In this document: piece by piece, positions 1 through 8,956 of the stretch | Position numbering within the stretch: position 1 is the first letter of the stretch | Layout: each line of letters opens with the position of its first letter | Origin: Gloeocapsa sp. PCC 7428 | GTDB taxonomy: Bacteria > Cyanobacteriota > Cyanobacteriia > Cyanobacteriales > Chroococcidiopsidaceae | Length of the DNA: 64,000 bases | Assembly: GCF_000317555.1 (NCBI RefSeq) | Contig: NC_019745.1 | Coordinates: 992,001 to 1,056,000, forward strand | Direction: 5' to 3' | Notes under the pieces: model-generated | Told to the model about the DNA's origin: nothing | The model's database searches: none | Seen by the model: only the letters and a program-made list of their open reading frames with translations | Program-made: the position numbers and the translations under genes

Positions 1-16
1 AGTAAGAAAAATTGAT

Positions 17-538
17 ATGAATCAACGAATCAACGTGATTATCGGAGATATTACGCAACAAAATGTTGATGCGATTGTCAACGCTGCCAATAACTCGCTG
101 TTAGGTGGCGGTGGTGTAGACGGGGCAATTCACCGCGCAGCAGGACCTGAATTACTCAAAGAATGTCGTCAACTCCAAGGCTGTGCAACAGGAGAAGCAA
201 AAATTACCAAAGGCTACAATCTTCCAGCAAAATGGGTTATTCATACTGTAGGTCCCGTGTGGCGGGGCGGACGCCAAGGCGAAGATGAACTACTTGCGCG
301 ATGTTACCGTAATAGCTTGGCACTCACTTTAGAACATCAAATTCAAACAATTGCGTTTCCCGCAATTAGCACGGGTGTTTATAGATTTCCTGTAGATCGC
401 GCTTCCCGAATCGCAGTGAGTGAGATTCAGCAATTTCTCAACGAGAATTATACTCTTGAACAAGTGATTTTAGTTTGCTTTAGTCAAGATGCAGGCGATC
501 GCTACCTAAGCGCCCTCCAACAAATTGCCAAAACCTAG
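17..538 (+). CDS. Macro-domain ADP-ribose hydrolase-like protein
   Basis: A 173-residue single-domain protein of the YmdB/macroD type, which binds ADP-ribose and hydrolyses O-acetyl-ADP-ribose or mono-ADP-ribosyl esters in the cytoplasm. Family signatures are visible: GDIT near residue 10, the [19 protein letters not shown] block split over residues 18-36 (Asn and Asp contacts plus the glycine-rich loop), and [12 protein letters not shown] around residues 114-125, the phosphate-binding loop. Length matches the family (about 170-180). The start is the first ATG; no clear ribosome binding site precedes it and the window begins 16 bases upstream, so a longer N-terminus cannot be excluded. It ends 40 bases before the DHS-like gene and may be co-transcribed with it. 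Substrate specificity is not visible from sequence. Confidence 0.9.
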   Translation: MNQRINVIIGDITQQNVDAIVNAANNSLLGGGGVDGAIHRAAGPELLKECRQLQGCATGEAKITKGYNLPAKWVIHTVGPVWRGGRQGEDELLARCYRNSLALTLEHQIQTIAFPAISTGVYRFPVDRASRIAVSEIQQFLNENYTLEQVILVCFSQDAGDRYLSALQQIAKT

Positions 539-578
539 CTACATTAGATCGGGGCGATCCATCAATAGGAGTGAATTC

Positions 579-1685
579 ATGGCAATACCTAGCAAAAAAA
601 TTGCACCAGTACCAATAGCATCGGATATCGGTGTCGTGGAATTAATTGATAACTACTTCACCGCATACAATTCAGCACGACTACGCGAAATTTGTCAACT
701 ACTTAGCCGCGAAGTCTTGCGCGAAGGTGTCACAGTAGGCATGAGTATATCAGGCGCAATGACTCCCGCAGGTTTTGGCGTTTCAGCACTTGCACCACTC
801 ATTCGTCATGGTTTTATTGACTGGATTATTAGTACAGGCGCTAATCTCTACCACGATCTGCATTACGGCTTGGGAATGAAGCTATATAGCAGCAGTCCCT
901 TTTTAGATGATGTCAAACTCCGCGAGCAAGGTACAATCCGCATCTATGACATTATTTTTGATTATGATGTCCTGCTCGAAACCGACGCTTTCATCCGCAA
1001 AATTCTCCAAGCCGAACCGTTTCAAAAACGTATGGGAACCGCTGAGTTCCACAACTTGCTAGGGAAATACGTCCGAGAAATCGAAAAACAAGTTGGCGTG
1101 CAGCATTCCTGTTTATTAGCAACAGCTTACGAATGTGGCGTTCCGATCTATACATCTTCTCCTGGCGATAGTTCGATTGGTATGAACGTCGCAGCATTGT
1201 CTTTATCAGGCTCTAAAATGACGATCGATCCATCAATCGATGTCAATGAAACTGCGGCGATCGCCTACTGCGCGCGCGAATCTGGTATTTCTGATGTTGA
1301 AGGGAAAAGCGCTGCTGTGATTATTGGTGGTGGTAGCCCGAAAAACTTCCTGTTGCAAACGCAACCGCAACTTCATGAAGTCTTAGGATTAGAAGAACGC
1401 GGACACGACTATTTTATCCAAGTTACCGATGCGCGCCCCGATACTGGTGGACTTTCCGGCGCAACTCCGAGTGAAGCCGTTAGCTGGGGTAAAGTTGACC
1501 CTGAAGAGTTACCAAGTACGCTCGTTTGCTATACCGACAGTACGATCGCATTACCTATCATCACCGCCTACGTGATGAATCAATGTCAGCCGCGTCCGTT
1601 GAAGCGCTTGTACGACCGCCGCGAGGAAATGTATAGTAAACTCCAGCACGACTATCAGCAAGCACAATTAGTCAGCGCTAGTTGA
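579..1685 (+). CDS. Deoxyhypusine synthase-like protein
   Basis: 368 residues of the deoxyhypusine synthase family, NAD-dependent enzymes that move an aminobutyl group from spermidine. Bacteria lack eIF5A hypusine modification, so bacterial members are thought to act on small polyamines (homospermidine-type chemistry); that is family knowledge, not visible here. Supporting features are the N-terminal block [14 protein letters not shown] (a DHS Rossmann element), the middle [11 protein letters not shown]-like segment and the [11 protein letters not shown] motif near residue 255, typical of the NAD site. An upstream in-frame start at 525 exists, but ATG 579 has AGGAG nine bases away and leaves a gap after the macro-domain gene, so I chose 579. 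It faces argZ, an arginine-catabolism gene 8 kb away, across an accessory region. A role in arginine/polyamine metabolism is inference. Confidence 0.85.
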   Translation: MAIPSKKIAPVPIASDIGVVELIDNYFTAYNSARLREICQLLSREVLREGVTVGMSISGAMTPAGFGVSALAPLIRHGFIDWIISTGANLYHDLHYGLGMKLYSSSPFLDDVKLREQGTIRIYDIIFDYDVLLETDAFIRKILQAEPFQKRMGTAEFHNLLGKYVREIEKQVGVQHSCLLATAYECGVPIYTSSPGDSSIGMNVAALSLSGSKMTIDPSIDVNETAAIAYCARESGISDVEGKSAAVIIGGGSPKNFLLQTQPQLHEVLGLEERGHDYFIQVTDARPDTGGLSGATPSEAVSWGKVDPEELPSTLVCYTDSTIALPIITAYVMNQCQPRPLKRLYDRREEMYSKLQHDYQQAQLVSAS

Positions 1686-1752
1686 AATGATTGCAGCTTC
1701 TGAGTTGTCATTAGCCTGACATGGCATCACACATTACTGAGGACAAAAAGAC

Positions 1753-1803
1753 AGCAAGAAAACATTTTCTGTACTGAATCATTGAGTAACTTTCTTGCTT
1801 TTA
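1753..1803 (+). terminator. Putative terminator hairpin after DHS-like gene
   Basis: A perfect 9-bp inverted repeat, AGCAAGAAA at 1753-1761 and TTTCTTGCT at 1791-1799, is followed by TTT. The loop is long (29 nt). A second 7-bp hairpin, GGAGCAG/CTGCTCC, follows at 1805-1828. Both lie just past the stop codon at 1685 and may act together as a terminator. Confidence 0.45.
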
Positions 1804-1849
1804 GGGAGCAGTCAAATCACGCTGCTCCTACTTTGTCTGTATATCAGTT

Positions 1850-1900
1850 TGATTAACAACTGATTTGTCCTACTGCGATCGCTCAATTTTGTCACAGCCT
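1850..1900 (-). pseudogene. Decayed remnant of argZ 3' end (most distal copy)
   Basis: A CAACTGATT block, then 9 nt, then a 21-nt exact match (from GCGATCGCT to TTTGTCAC, about 1875-1895), repeats the same arrangement seen in the argZ-tail copy at 3052-3093 and in argZ itself at 9926-9964. On the minus strand it reads VTKLSDR, as in ArgZ. Similarity fades on both sides. Because the match includes a HIP1 octamer, chance contributes some of it, so confidence is modest. Confidence 0.4.
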
Positions 1901-1955
1901 ATCGGAATTAACCGCTCCCTCTTCAACCGTCAGGTGCATAGGCTTTGTTAGTTGT

Positions 1956-2630
1956 CTAGCAACTACTCTCAAATTGCTGAAGAATAGAAGGAATTTCGTC
2001 AAGTTCATCAATGATTGCATCTGCCCCTTTTGCCTCTTGCCAGTGCAAACTTCGTTTCCAAATTGCCTTCATCTCTACATTTTTCGCACCCATTATATCC
2101 GCTTCAGGATGATCTCCAATAAACACACTGTTCTTAGCTATCACTCCCAATCTCTTCGCGGCTCTGTGAAAAATTTCTGCTTGCGGTTTTCTCACTTGCT
2201 CAATTTCAGAAATTAGGATCACTTCAAAGTAGTCTTGAATCCCTAATCCTTCAATCGCACGAGTTTGAAACGTTCCCAAACCATTACTCACAATACCCAA
2301 CGAGTAACCTTGTTGTTTCAATCTAGTTAACATTTCAACGAGAAAAGGAAAGGGGACACAATGACCCTGAAACTGTGTTTCATAATCCTGAAGCAACGCC
2401 TGCCAACTCACCTCCCTAATCTCAAATTCTGCAACTAGCTCTCGATAAACCTTATCCTTCCAAACATGACCGTGACAATCTAATTCGATGAATCTACTAA
2501 TGTAATTGGCTTTAGAAATGTGATTCAAGTGAGTGATGAGCCTATCATATTGAGCAGCAACGAACTGTTTAATTGATGTATCGCGATCAAGTAGCGTTCC
2601 ATCTAAATCGAAAAGAACTGCCTTAGCCAT
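1956..2630 (-). CDS. HAD-family hydrolase (phosphatase)
   Basis: 224 residues of the haloacid dehalogenase superfamily, class I cap type, close to YjjG/phosphoglycolate-phosphatase-like enzymes that dephosphorylate small metabolites. All four motifs can be seen: FDLDGTLLD at residues 7-15 (nucleophile Asp8, acid/base Asp10), IVSNG near 117, the Lys in VRKPQAE near 147, and VFIGDHPEADIMGA near 167-180. Full length for the family. It lies in the accessory stretch between the two most distal argZ-tail remnants (about 1850 and 2963), on the same strand as argZ. The physiological substrate is unknown. The 300 bases upstream (2640-2930) are AT-rich and show no gene. Confidence 0.9.
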   Translation of the reverse strand: MAKAVLFDLDGTLLDRDTSIKQFVAAQYDRLITHLNHISKANYISRFIELDCHGHVWKDKVYRELVAEFEIREVSWQALLQDYETQFQGHCVPFPFLVEMLTRLKQQGYSLGIVSNGLGTFQTRAIEGLGIQDYFEVILISEIEQVRKPQAEIFHRAAKRLGVIAKNSVFIGDHPEADIMGAKNVEMKAIWKRSLHWQEAKGADAIIDELDEIPSILQQFESSC

Positions 2631-2930
2631 TCATCGAACTCCCAACGACTATCTCAAAACTGTACCTCAACGACCGAAACGAAGATAGCTAACTCTTTAT
2701 TAAATTGGAACTTTCTAATTATCATATATGGCATAAAAAGTATGGATTTTCTAGATATCATGATTAATATTTATTCTATTAAGAATCTATTTGAATATAG
2801 TTTTACAAAAAACAGTCCTAACAAACCATGTTTGTGAACTCGCCTTGAAATTCACCTTCATAAAAGAGCGCTTGTGTTAATTAACACTTATAAAATTCAA
2901 TTAATATAAATTCATCATTTAAACAAATAA

Positions 2931-3098
2931 GGTGAGCATTGCTCACCCTACATAATCTCGATTAAACCACTTGCGCTACGTGATATGGACTTGTTAATCG
3001 GTCGATTTTTTGTACTAACAAACTGAGGAATAAGCTAACATCGGTAGCAACACCAACTGATTCTACGGAACCGCGATCGCTCAATTTTGTCACCACCA
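2931..3098 (-). repeat. Extra copy of argZ 3' end plus its hairpin
   Basis: The minus strand of 2963-3098 reads as the last 45 or so codons of argZ, ending at the same stop. The tail SPYHVAQVV matches ArgZ SPYHVAQMV, and VTKLSDRGSVESVG is identical. By hand count about 117 of 136 bases (about 86%) match 9833-9968 without gaps. Downstream (2931-2947) is the hairpin GGTGAGCA-T-TGCTCACC, also present after the other copies. No start codon or N-terminal part is attached, so this is a detached gene end and not a gene. Confidence 0.9.
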
Positions 3099-3137
3099 AT
3101 AGTTGGAAAACACCTCACTATCTTGCAAGATAACCCC

Positions 3138-5300
3138 TTAACTCCAAAATTCATCCAAGTTTACTTCCGCTATTTCTTGCTGCACTTCCTGAAAGTAGCT
3201 ACTTTCAGTCAGCATTGCTACTTCTTTTTCCCGAGTTTTCTGGTCAATTTCAATCCTCAACTCTTCTAATTGCCGTCTCAGTTCATCTTCGCGACGTTTG
3301 CGGTCTGTAATGTCTTGCACAATGCCTTCATAGTAGAGAACCTTACCGCGGTTGTCTTTGACAGCGCGGGCATCAATCTGTATCCAAATGATACTGCCAT
3401 CTTTGCAATAGCAGCGGTATTCAAAATCCATTGCAGCATCCTGCTTTTCTAGCAATGTTTTGAATTCAAATCGTTTTTCTGGATCGACATAAAGCTGCTT
3501 GCCAATGTCGGTGATGCTTTCGAGCATTTCACTGGGAGAATCATAACCATAAATCTTTGCTAATGCTGGATTCACATTAATGAATCGACCTTCAGGGCTA
3601 GATTGAAAGATGCCTTCTAGAGCATTTTCAAAGATACTGCGATAGTTTTCTTCGGCGATGCGTAACGATTCTTCGGCTTGCTTGCGATCGGTGATATCGC
3701 GCACCATAATTAATACTTCATCGTCTCCCAATACTAAAATTCGGACTTCTTCATCCTGGGTTTGATCGTTTATTGTGATGCGTTGCTCGTAAATCTGTAA
3801 TTCACCTGTTGTTAAGGCTTGCTGGATGTAGTGCATTCGCTGGTTTGCCAAATCGGGCGGGAGTGATTCTTGCACAGTTCTACCAGGACTAAATTGTTTG
3901 ACTCCGTGCACTCCCCGTAAGCGATCGCTACCGATGATCTCCAAATAAGTTCCATCTCCTTTGGCACGGATCATTAAATCGGGGATAGCCGTGACAATGG
4001 CGCGGTTCGTTGCTTCACTCTGTCGCAGTGCATCAAATGATTCCTGTAGTTGCTTTGCCATCGTGTTGAACGAACTTGCTAGCGTATCCAGTTCACTAAT
4101 AGGACTAGGTTTCACATACTGATTGAGTTCGCCTTGAGCCAACTTGTCGGAAGCGTGGGAAACTCGGTAAATCGGTTTCGTTACCCAACGAGAGGTGAAG
4201 ATGCCAATTGCGATCGCCGAAGCCAACGTTCCTAAGCTTAACCACAACGCATTACGGCGACTGGCATCGATCTGTGCCATGAAATCTGATTCAGGAATAG
4301 TAAGAACCACCAACCAATCCAAATTGCTGTCTTGAAAGGGAACCACCTGGATGTATTGCCGTTCTCTATTCAGGTTGAAATCGAGTTGTTGAACAGATTG
4401 AATTTCGTTGAGATTGCTAAAACGACGATTGAGATCCTCGGCTGTGGCTCGAATGATTGAATTAGTACTAGCAGTTGCCAATAGCCGCTCGCTTTTTTCT
4501 CCTTCTCCTGTCACCATCGATTCTACAGACGAGGTAGCAACCAATCGTCCAGATCGCTCCATAATAAATGCGCTGCCCGTCTTACCAATCTCTAGATTTT
4601 GCAAGAAAATACTCAATTGCGGCAAGAAAACGTCAGTTGCACAGACCCCAATCAGAGTGTTTGCTTGATCGTAGACCGGAGTACTTGCTGTCACCGTAGG
4701 AAACAGGGTAGAAAAGGCGAGGTAGATTTCACTCCAAACTTCCCCACCTGTTGCCTTTGCTGCTTGATACCAGGGGCGCACTCGCGGATCAAAGGGTTTA
4801 TCGAAGTTGCCCATTGGCACCGTGCGATTGCCTCGAGCGTCGAAGCCGAAACCCTGGCGAATAAAGTTTGTATCAGAATTGCTCAATTGCAGGACAACCT
4901 CTGTGCTGTCTTGCTCGGCAAACCTCCTGACGCCAAAAAAGCCACCCTGCTCATCACCACAATACACAAAGCTCAAGGTTGGATAAATCTGCATTTGCTG
5001 CCAAAAGAGGTGTTCGCCTTTAGGGTTGCTGACATTAATATCTCCCTGAGCAAAGGCGATCGCATTCAAGCGATTGATCGCCTTCGGGATTTCAACATAA
5101 GACTCTAGCCTTTCTGTAATTCGATGGGTGAGTTCGGTACGAAGTTGGCTGGCGACATCATTGACAGCCCGTTGTCCGCTGCGGTAAGCAATCCATCCCA
5201 CCAACCCGAAGGCGGCAATAATTTGCAACACGAAGGGCACTACTAGGGTTGTGCGGAGGCGAAATTTACCTGGGAAGTTCTTGGCAGTCTTACCAGTCAT
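3138..5300 (-). CDS. Membrane sensor: dCache-HAMP-PAS-PAS without output domain
   Basis: About 720 residues. Order: TM1 (about 17-41), a long extracytoplasmic double-Cache-like sensor (about 45-345, with [12 protein letters not shown] typical of dCache_1), TM2 (about 350-373), HAMP (to about 425), PAS1 (about 430-545), PAS2 with PAC (about 555-670, ending IVQDITDRK), then a charged coiled-coil tail of about 50 residues. There is no histidine kinase, GGDEF, cyclase or methyl-accepting module, so output must go through a partner or the tail. Two in-frame ATGs (5309, 5300) and a TTG (5321) compete; 5300 has a G-rich stretch about nine bases upstream. It overlaps the end of the glutaminase gene by 11 nt, so the two are probably translationally coupled. 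Ligand unknown. Confidence 0.85.
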   Translation of the reverse strand: MTGKTAKNFPGKFRLRTTLVVPFVLQIIAAFGLVGWIAYRSGQRAVNDVASQLRTELTHRITERLESYVEIPKAINRLNAIAFAQGDINVSNPKGEHLFWQQMQIYPTLSFVYCGDEQGGFFGVRRFAEQDSTEVVLQLSNSDTNFIRQGFGFDARGNRTVPMGNFDKPFDPRVRPWYQAAKATGGEVWSEIYLAFSTLFPTVTASTPVYDQANTLIGVCATDVFLPQLSIFLQNLEIGKTGSAFIMERSGRLVATSSVESMVTGEGEKSERLLATASTNSIIRATAEDLNRRFSNLNEIQSVQQLDFNLNRERQYIQVVPFQDSNLDWLVVLTIPESDFMAQIDASRRNALWLSLGTLASAIAIGIFTSRWVTKPIYRVSHASDKLAQGELNQYVKPSPISELDTLASSFNTMAKQLQESFDALRQSEATNRAIVTAIPDLMIRAKGDGTYLEIIGSDRLRGVHGVKQFSPGRTVQESLPPDLANQRMHYIQQALTTGELQIYEQRITINDQTQDEEVRILVLGDDEVLIMVRDITDRKQAEESLRIAEENYRSIFENALEGIFQSSPEGRFINVNPALAKIYGYDSPSEMLESITDIGKQLYVDPEKRFEFKTLLEKQDAAMDFEYRCYCKDGSIIWIQIDARAVKDNRGKVLYYEGIVQDITDRKRREDELRRQLEELRIEIDQKTREKEVAMLTESSYFQEVQQEIAEVNLDEFWS

Positions 5301-6321
5301 TGATACCATCCCCACCCGCAATCCATTCTTGCAAGTTGCGTTCTGGGGTGGCTACATTAAACAAATGCAACCCAAAATCTTTTGACAAGTCTTCACAAAC
5401 CTTAATTCCGCGCAGGCTGTTGCCCTTCGCATCAAGCGGTGGAGAGAAGGTGCCAATGCCCAATTTCCCAGGAGCAACCGCCGTAATGCCACCACCCACA
5501 CCACTCTTAGCAGGTAATCCCACCCGATATGCCCACTCGCCTGAGGCATCATACATACCGCAACTGAGCATCACACTAATCACATCTTGCACATAGCGTT
5601 CATCTAGCGCTCGTTCTTTGGTGACAGGATTGATGCCGCCATTTGCTAAAGTTGCTGCCAGCATTGCTAGATCTTTAGCATTCACCAAAATCGAACATTG
5701 CTGAAAGTAGAGATCCAATGTTTCATCAATTTTGTCGCCGACCATACCAAAGTTCAGCATTAAATATGCGATCGCTCGATTGCGATAGCCCGTTGCCTTT
5801 TCGGATAAAAAGACAGGCACGTTGATGTCATGCTCTCGTCCGGTGTAGCGTTTAAACATCTCCAGTAATCGTTTCAGGCGTTCGGTACCATTTTTGCCTT
5901 TGATCAGGTCGGTAGTGGCGATCGCTCCGGCATTGACCATCGGATTGTACGGACGATTGGTGAGTTCATCAAGCACGATCGCATTAAAGGCTTCCCCCGT
6001 CGGTTCCACACTCACTTTGCTGTTGACATACTCGCGACCATGATCTTCTAATGCCAAACCAAACACAAAGGCTTTAGAAATTGACTGAATCGTAAATAGT
6101 TTTTCACAATCTCCCACTTCAAAAAGCTGCCCATCTTGTGTTGCTACACATATACCAAACCACTCTGGTTTCGCTGTAGCTAATTCAGGGATGTAATCGG
6201 CAACAGCACCCTCATTGAGCGATCGATATTTCTCATACAAGTCATTGAGATAGTTGCGAAAGGGAGACGTAACGGCGGCGATCGAACTGGCAAGCGACTG
6301 CAAATCTCCTAAATTAGACAT
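5290..6321 (-). CDS. glsA: Glutaminase A
   Basis: 343 residues. It converts L-glutamine to L-glutamate and ammonia through a beta-lactamase-like Ser-x-x-Lys fold. Ser80-Ile-Ser-Lys83 (in [10 protein letters not shown]) is the catalytic pair, and [11 protein letters not shown] near residue 130 and the KSGVGGGI block near 270 are family hallmarks. The ATG at 6321 overlaps the ParA stop as TAATG; the reading frame extends 26 codons further upstream, but those residues come from the ParA coding region out of frame and do not look like protein. Slightly longer than E. coli glutaminases (about 310) at the C-terminus. Sits between a ParA ATPase and a Cache/PAS sensor in one tight operon, which suggests a regulatory or localised role beyond bulk nitrogen metabolism (inference). 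Confidence 0.93.
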   Translation of the reverse strand: MSNLGDLQSLASSIAAVTSPFRNYLNDLYEKYRSLNEGAVADYIPELATAKPEWFGICVATQDGQLFEVGDCEKLFTIQSISKAFVFGLALEDHGREYVNSKVSVEPTGEAFNAIVLDELTNRPYNPMVNAGAIATTDLIKGKNGTERLKRLLEMFKRYTGREHDINVPVFLSEKATGYRNRAIAYLMLNFGMVGDKIDETLDLYFQQCSILVNAKDLAMLAATLANGGINPVTKERALDERYVQDVISVMLSCGMYDASGEWAYRVGLPAKSGVGGGITAVAPGKLGIGTFSPPLDAKGNSLRGIKVCEDLSKDFGLHLFNVATPERNLQEWIAGGDGINDW

Positions 6322-7085
6322 TACGCTTTTCCCTCCACAATCTGCTGTGCCACTTTGCGGAACTCTTGACTCACCGGATGTTCTGGAAATTTCACACAAA
6401 ACACGCCTTCACTGGCAAGCTGTACTATATCTTCCGACAAAGGAAACACCCCTGCCACTGTTTCGTTGTAAGTTTCTTCTACTTTCTGTTTCAGTGCTTC
6501 TATATTCAGCTTGCTGTACGCTTTATTGATTGCCAGCAGCATTTTGCGAACTTTTAGTTGCCGTGCCACATCTATTGTGACTGCCGTGCCCTGGTAATCC
6601 TGCTTATCGGGGCGCAGAATCAGGATCAGCACGTGAGAGATAGCGATCGACAAAAAGGTTTCTTTGGATAAACCAGGATGGGTATCAATAAACAAGTAGT
6701 CTAGTTGCAATGCTTTCACTAAACTACGAAAGCCATCATTCATTTGCTTGACATCGTAGCCATCTTTTAAAATGCGGGCAATATCATCCGCTTTAACACT
6801 GGAAGGAACCAGATATAGCTTTCCATTGCCACTCAGCCCTACATTGCTACTGATATCGTAAGCTGCATCCTCGATCGCACTTTCCCCCCATAAGTAGTTA
6901 TTCAGCGTTTTGCCCATCTGCTCTGGCTCTAGACAAAACAAACTATGAATCCCTGGCGAGGGAACATCTGTATCTACGACGCCCACACGGTTGCCTAAAG
7001 CAGCAACTGTGGTTGATAAGTTAGCAGTAAAGTTAGACTTACCCGTCCCGCCTCGATAAGAGTGGACTGAAATAACCTTCGGCAT
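6321..7085 (-). CDS. ParA/MinD-family ATPase
   Basis: 254 residues of the ParA/MinD/CpaE P-loop family, ATP-switched dimers that position cargo on the nucleoid or membrane. A deviant Walker A is at residues 10-18 (YRGGTGKSN): the signature lysine before GG is Arg11, with the P-loop Lys at 16. The switch I region is DTDVPSPG (about 38-45) and Walker B is [11 protein letters not shown] (about 128-138). There is no ParB gene or obvious centromere nearby, and the gene is chromosomal, so plasmid partition is unlikely. First gene of the operon ParA-glutaminase-sensor. The end overlaps the glsA start by one base (TAATG). Confidence 0.88.
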   Translation of the reverse strand: MPKVISVHSYRGGTGKSNFTANLSTTVAALGNRVGVVDTDVPSPGIHSLFCLEPEQMGKTLNNYLWGESAIEDAAYDISSNVGLSGNGKLYLVPSSVKADDIARILKDGYDVKQMNDGFRSLVKALQLDYLFIDTHPGLSKETFLSIAISHVLILILRPDKQDYQGTAVTIDVARQLKVRKMLLAINKAYSKLNIEALKQKVEETYNETVAGVFPLSEDIVQLASEGVFCVKFPEHPVSQEFRKVAQQIVEGKA

Positions 7086-7441
7086 ATACTTTCAGTATGT
7101 TGATACTAAATGTTGCTACTAAGAATATGTGAATTTTACTTGACAATCAACTTGATAAATTTTGACAACAGTGAAAGATTTAAATTCTTAACAATCAGCT
7201 ATTTCAAGAAAAAACTGTATTTTGTGTAACGGATGTATTGAAGTAGTTATGCATATCTGTAGTTCAGTTACTTCACTTAACTCAATGCCAGATTCTATCG
7301 AAGTTTACTAAACAAAAATTAACGCTATTTCCCATAGAAATCACCTTCCTATCGATGCAGTAAGATGACCATTTATTATACAGAAACTATTTGGATGTTA
7401 TGTTATTGTGAAACTTTCTAAATATCACTTTATCTATAGAA
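7086..7441. other. AT-rich leader of the ParA operon, no gene seen
   Basis: About 355 bases upstream of the ParA start. It is strongly AT-rich with no reading frame I can support. It should contain the promoter of the operon, but I cannot assign -35/-10 boxes with confidence. Confidence 0.5.
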
Positions 7442-7500
7442 AAATCTTAAAAAAACTTAAGAGGAAATCTTAAAAAACTTAAGAAGAAATCTTAAAAAAT
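7442..7500. repeat. Tandem 22-23 bp repeat with CTTAA palindromes
   Basis: About 2.6 copies of a unit of the form AAATCTTAA(A)nCTTAAGA(G/A)G. CTTAA occurs at 7446, 7456, 7469, 7478 and 7491, so the copies are 22-23 bases apart. Each full unit can also form a small hairpin (TCTTAA/TTAAGA). It lies about 360 bases upstream of the ParA operon and 40 bases from the argZ-tail copy at 7543. It could be a regulator-binding array or simple slippage. Confidence 0.75.
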
Positions 7501-7542
7501 TACTGAACCTGAACTGCTATAGATTTTAATTTAAACAAATAA

Positions 7543-7640
7543 GGTGAGCAATGCTCACCCTACATAAACTCGATTAAACCATTTGAGCTACATGATACGG
7601 ACTTGTTAATCGATCGAGTTGTTGTACCAACAAACTGAGT
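7543..7640 (-). repeat. Second extra copy of argZ 3' end plus hairpin
   Basis: Minus-strand 7574-7640 equals the last 22 or so codons of argZ (LDRLTSPYHVAQMV then TAA), about 91% identical by hand count over 66 bases. The hairpin GGTGAGCA-A-TGCTCACC follows at 7543-7559. Upstream flank and hairpin match the copy at 2931 even better than argZ itself. The homology stops abruptly at about 7640, where a nucleotidyltransferase reading frame begins. Confidence 0.9.
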
Positions 7641-7926
7641 AAAAGGATTTCGTGACGACGTAAGTAGTTACGACTAGTTTCAATTCCTTGACGAGTGATG
7701 AGGTCAATTTCTCTGCGAAAAATAGTTTTTAACTCTGCTTCCATTTGGTCTAGACTACCGAAAGTGGGGTGAGCCTCTGGGTGAAATTGCACCATTACAT
7801 CAATGTCACTATCGGGGCGAAAGTCATCACGCAGAACCGAACCAAATAGGGCAAACTCGATAATTTGCCAGCGATCGCGTTGTTAGCAGCAATTTTTTCG
7901 ATTGGCAGTTTTATGGTATTAAGCAT
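7574..7926 (-). pseudogene. MNT-type nucleotidyltransferase (antitoxin-like) pseudogene fused to argZ tail
   Basis: Minus strand from ATG 7926. The first codons (MLNTIKLPIEKIAANN) belong to a minimal nucleotidyltransferase of the kind paired with HEPN toxins, but the frame then shifts near 7876. In the shifted frame, catalytic residues follow: EFALFGSVLRDDF and SDIDVMVQF (GS...DxD). The downstream helical part reaches NYLRRHEIL and runs, in frame, straight into the last 22 or so ArgZ residues and the argZ stop. In the shifted frame a TAA lies just upstream with no good start before ATG 7795. The gene is therefore broken at both ends. No HEPN partner is present. Confidence 0.8.
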
Positions 7927-7994
7927 AATGTTAGTTTTATCCCATAGCTTTTAGTAGCTAACTTATTTACGCTGTTGTCATTGCTTCAGTCTTT

Positions 7995-8069
7995 CTACTC
8001 CTGTTTTGGTAAGTTCCAGCAAATCACTACTTCGATGATATTAGTATCCAACAAATACCTACCACTCAT
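7995..8069 (-). pseudogene. VapC-like PIN toxin stub
   Basis: ATG at 8069 overlaps the end of the antitoxin gene by 11 nt, the usual VapBC layout. The first 12 residues, MSGRYLLDTNII, are the classic PIN-domain start including the first catalytic Asp. After that the sequence leaves the family and stops at residue 24 (TAG at 7995). The remaining acidic residues of a PIN active site are absent, so the toxin is a remnant. Confidence 0.7.
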
Positions 8070-8286
8070 TGATGTCTACCCGCTCGCAGTCTTGCTCAAT
8101 TGCCTCGCGGATCGCCTGAAGATCATCAGAAGGAATTGAACCAGCAAAACGCAGTAATTGCTGTCCTGGAGTACCTCGAACTTCAGCTTTTACCAACGTC
8201 CGAGTGAACTCAAGTACCTGCCATTGTAAGTGCTGTGGCATAGCTCTTAAGTGTTCAATGACCTGATCGATGATAGAAATACTCAT
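8059..8286 (-). CDS. Small antitoxin-like protein (VapB-type partner of PIN toxin)
   Basis: 75 residues, apparently intact. The N-terminal half is a helical segment (IDQVIEHLRAMPQHLQWQVLEF) of the sort seen in short cyanobacterial antitoxins of the DUF2281 kind, and the C-terminal half is acidic (SDDLQAIREAIEQD...) and would wrap the toxin. An excellent ribosome binding site, AAGGAG, lies 7 bases before ATG 8286. Its stop overlaps the start of the VapC stub. If expressed it is an orphan antitoxin, because the partner here is truncated. Family assignment rests on size, pattern and context. Confidence 0.7.
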   Translation of the reverse strand: MSISIIDQVIEHLRAMPQHLQWQVLEFTRTLVKAEVRGTPGQQLLRFAGSIPSDDLQAIREAIEQDCERVDINEW

Positions 8287-8438
8287 TTTGCTCTCCTTTC
8301 CACCATTCTATACTGCTAAGGAAAACCACTCTTTTATCTTCAGTTTACCTATTCAGCAGACACACAATTTTATCAGTAAGGCGATCGCGCATAGTGCAGC
8401 GTCCGAAGCGATCGCACCTAGTTTACAGAAAGTCCAGT

Positions 8439-8768
8439 TCACTGTTGTAGTATTGCAATCAATTTGTCAATAACCTCATTGTTTTTCGGGGTTAATGTTC
8501 CTGCTTTACAAGCAATAATTTGTTCGTTAGCGGTAAACACTCGGTTAGATTTAACGTAACTGGTTTTACTTAGCCCACCCGTTTCAAAATTATCGTCTTC
8601 AATTAATGTTGTATAACTATCGTTTGCAGTTTGGCTACTAATCAAGCAGAGAATCAAATCGTTTCTCGTTAACTCAGCAACCACCAAAGCAGGTCATCTT
8701 TTGGTACTGGTTAAATCTGAGAAGGGGAAAGGGACAACCACGACATCTCCTTTTACAAATGCTGCCAT
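8439..8768 (-). pseudogene. PemK/MazF-type toxin disrupted by an in-frame stop
   Basis: From ATG 8768 the minus strand reads MAAFVKGDVVVVPFPFSD, then LTSTKR, then TGA at 8696-8694, then PALVVAELTRND and on to residue 110. This is the MazF/PemK endoribonuclease fold start (KGDVVVVPFPF...KRRPALVV) with an Arg codon (CGA) changed to TGA. The rest of the frame is open to 8439 and retains family features (NRVFTANEQII, EVIDKLIAIL). The start overlaps the antitoxin end by 16 nt, as in functional operons. Unless the TGA is read through, the toxin is dead. Confidence 0.8.
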
Positions 8769-8956
8769 GCTTCATCCTCTTCTGGAGTCAACCAATCTTC
8801 TGCTAAAATCGACTCACTCAACAAGCTAATCTCAAGCTGTTCTTGCTGAAGTTCTCTAAACTGAATAAACAGCAAAAAATCTAACACTTTTTTCAAGGTG
8901 GAATCGGATGCTTTTTCTATCTCTTTTAATAATTGCTCTTTAATATTAATGCTCAT
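8753..8956 (-). CDS. Antitoxin of the PemK/MazF-like module
   Basis: 67 residues from ATG 8956, which has AGGAGAAG about 8-12 bases upstream; a longer frame opens at 9064, but its first 36 residues look like translated non-coding AT-rich DNA. The protein is helical with an acidic tail (EDWLTPEEDEAWQHL), resembling DUF2281/MazE-like antitoxins of cyanobacteria that precede PemK toxins. It overlaps the broken toxin gene by 16 nt. Intact, but its partner carries a stop codon. The exact antitoxin family is uncertain. Confidence 0.7.
   Translation of the reverse strand: MSINIKEQLLKEIEKASDSTLKKVLDFLLFIQFRELQQEQLEISLLSESILAEDWLTPEEDEAWQHL

Noticed and set aside
991-1197. 68-codon minus-strand frame inside the DHS-like gene
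   Set aside because: Lies wholly antisense to a well-supported gene and has no recognisable features.
8270-8473. 67-codon plus-strand frame over the antitoxin start
   Set aside because: Overlaps the antitoxin start and the gap to the PemK pseudogene; composition is that of translated AT-rich non-coding DNA and no ribosome binding site precedes it.
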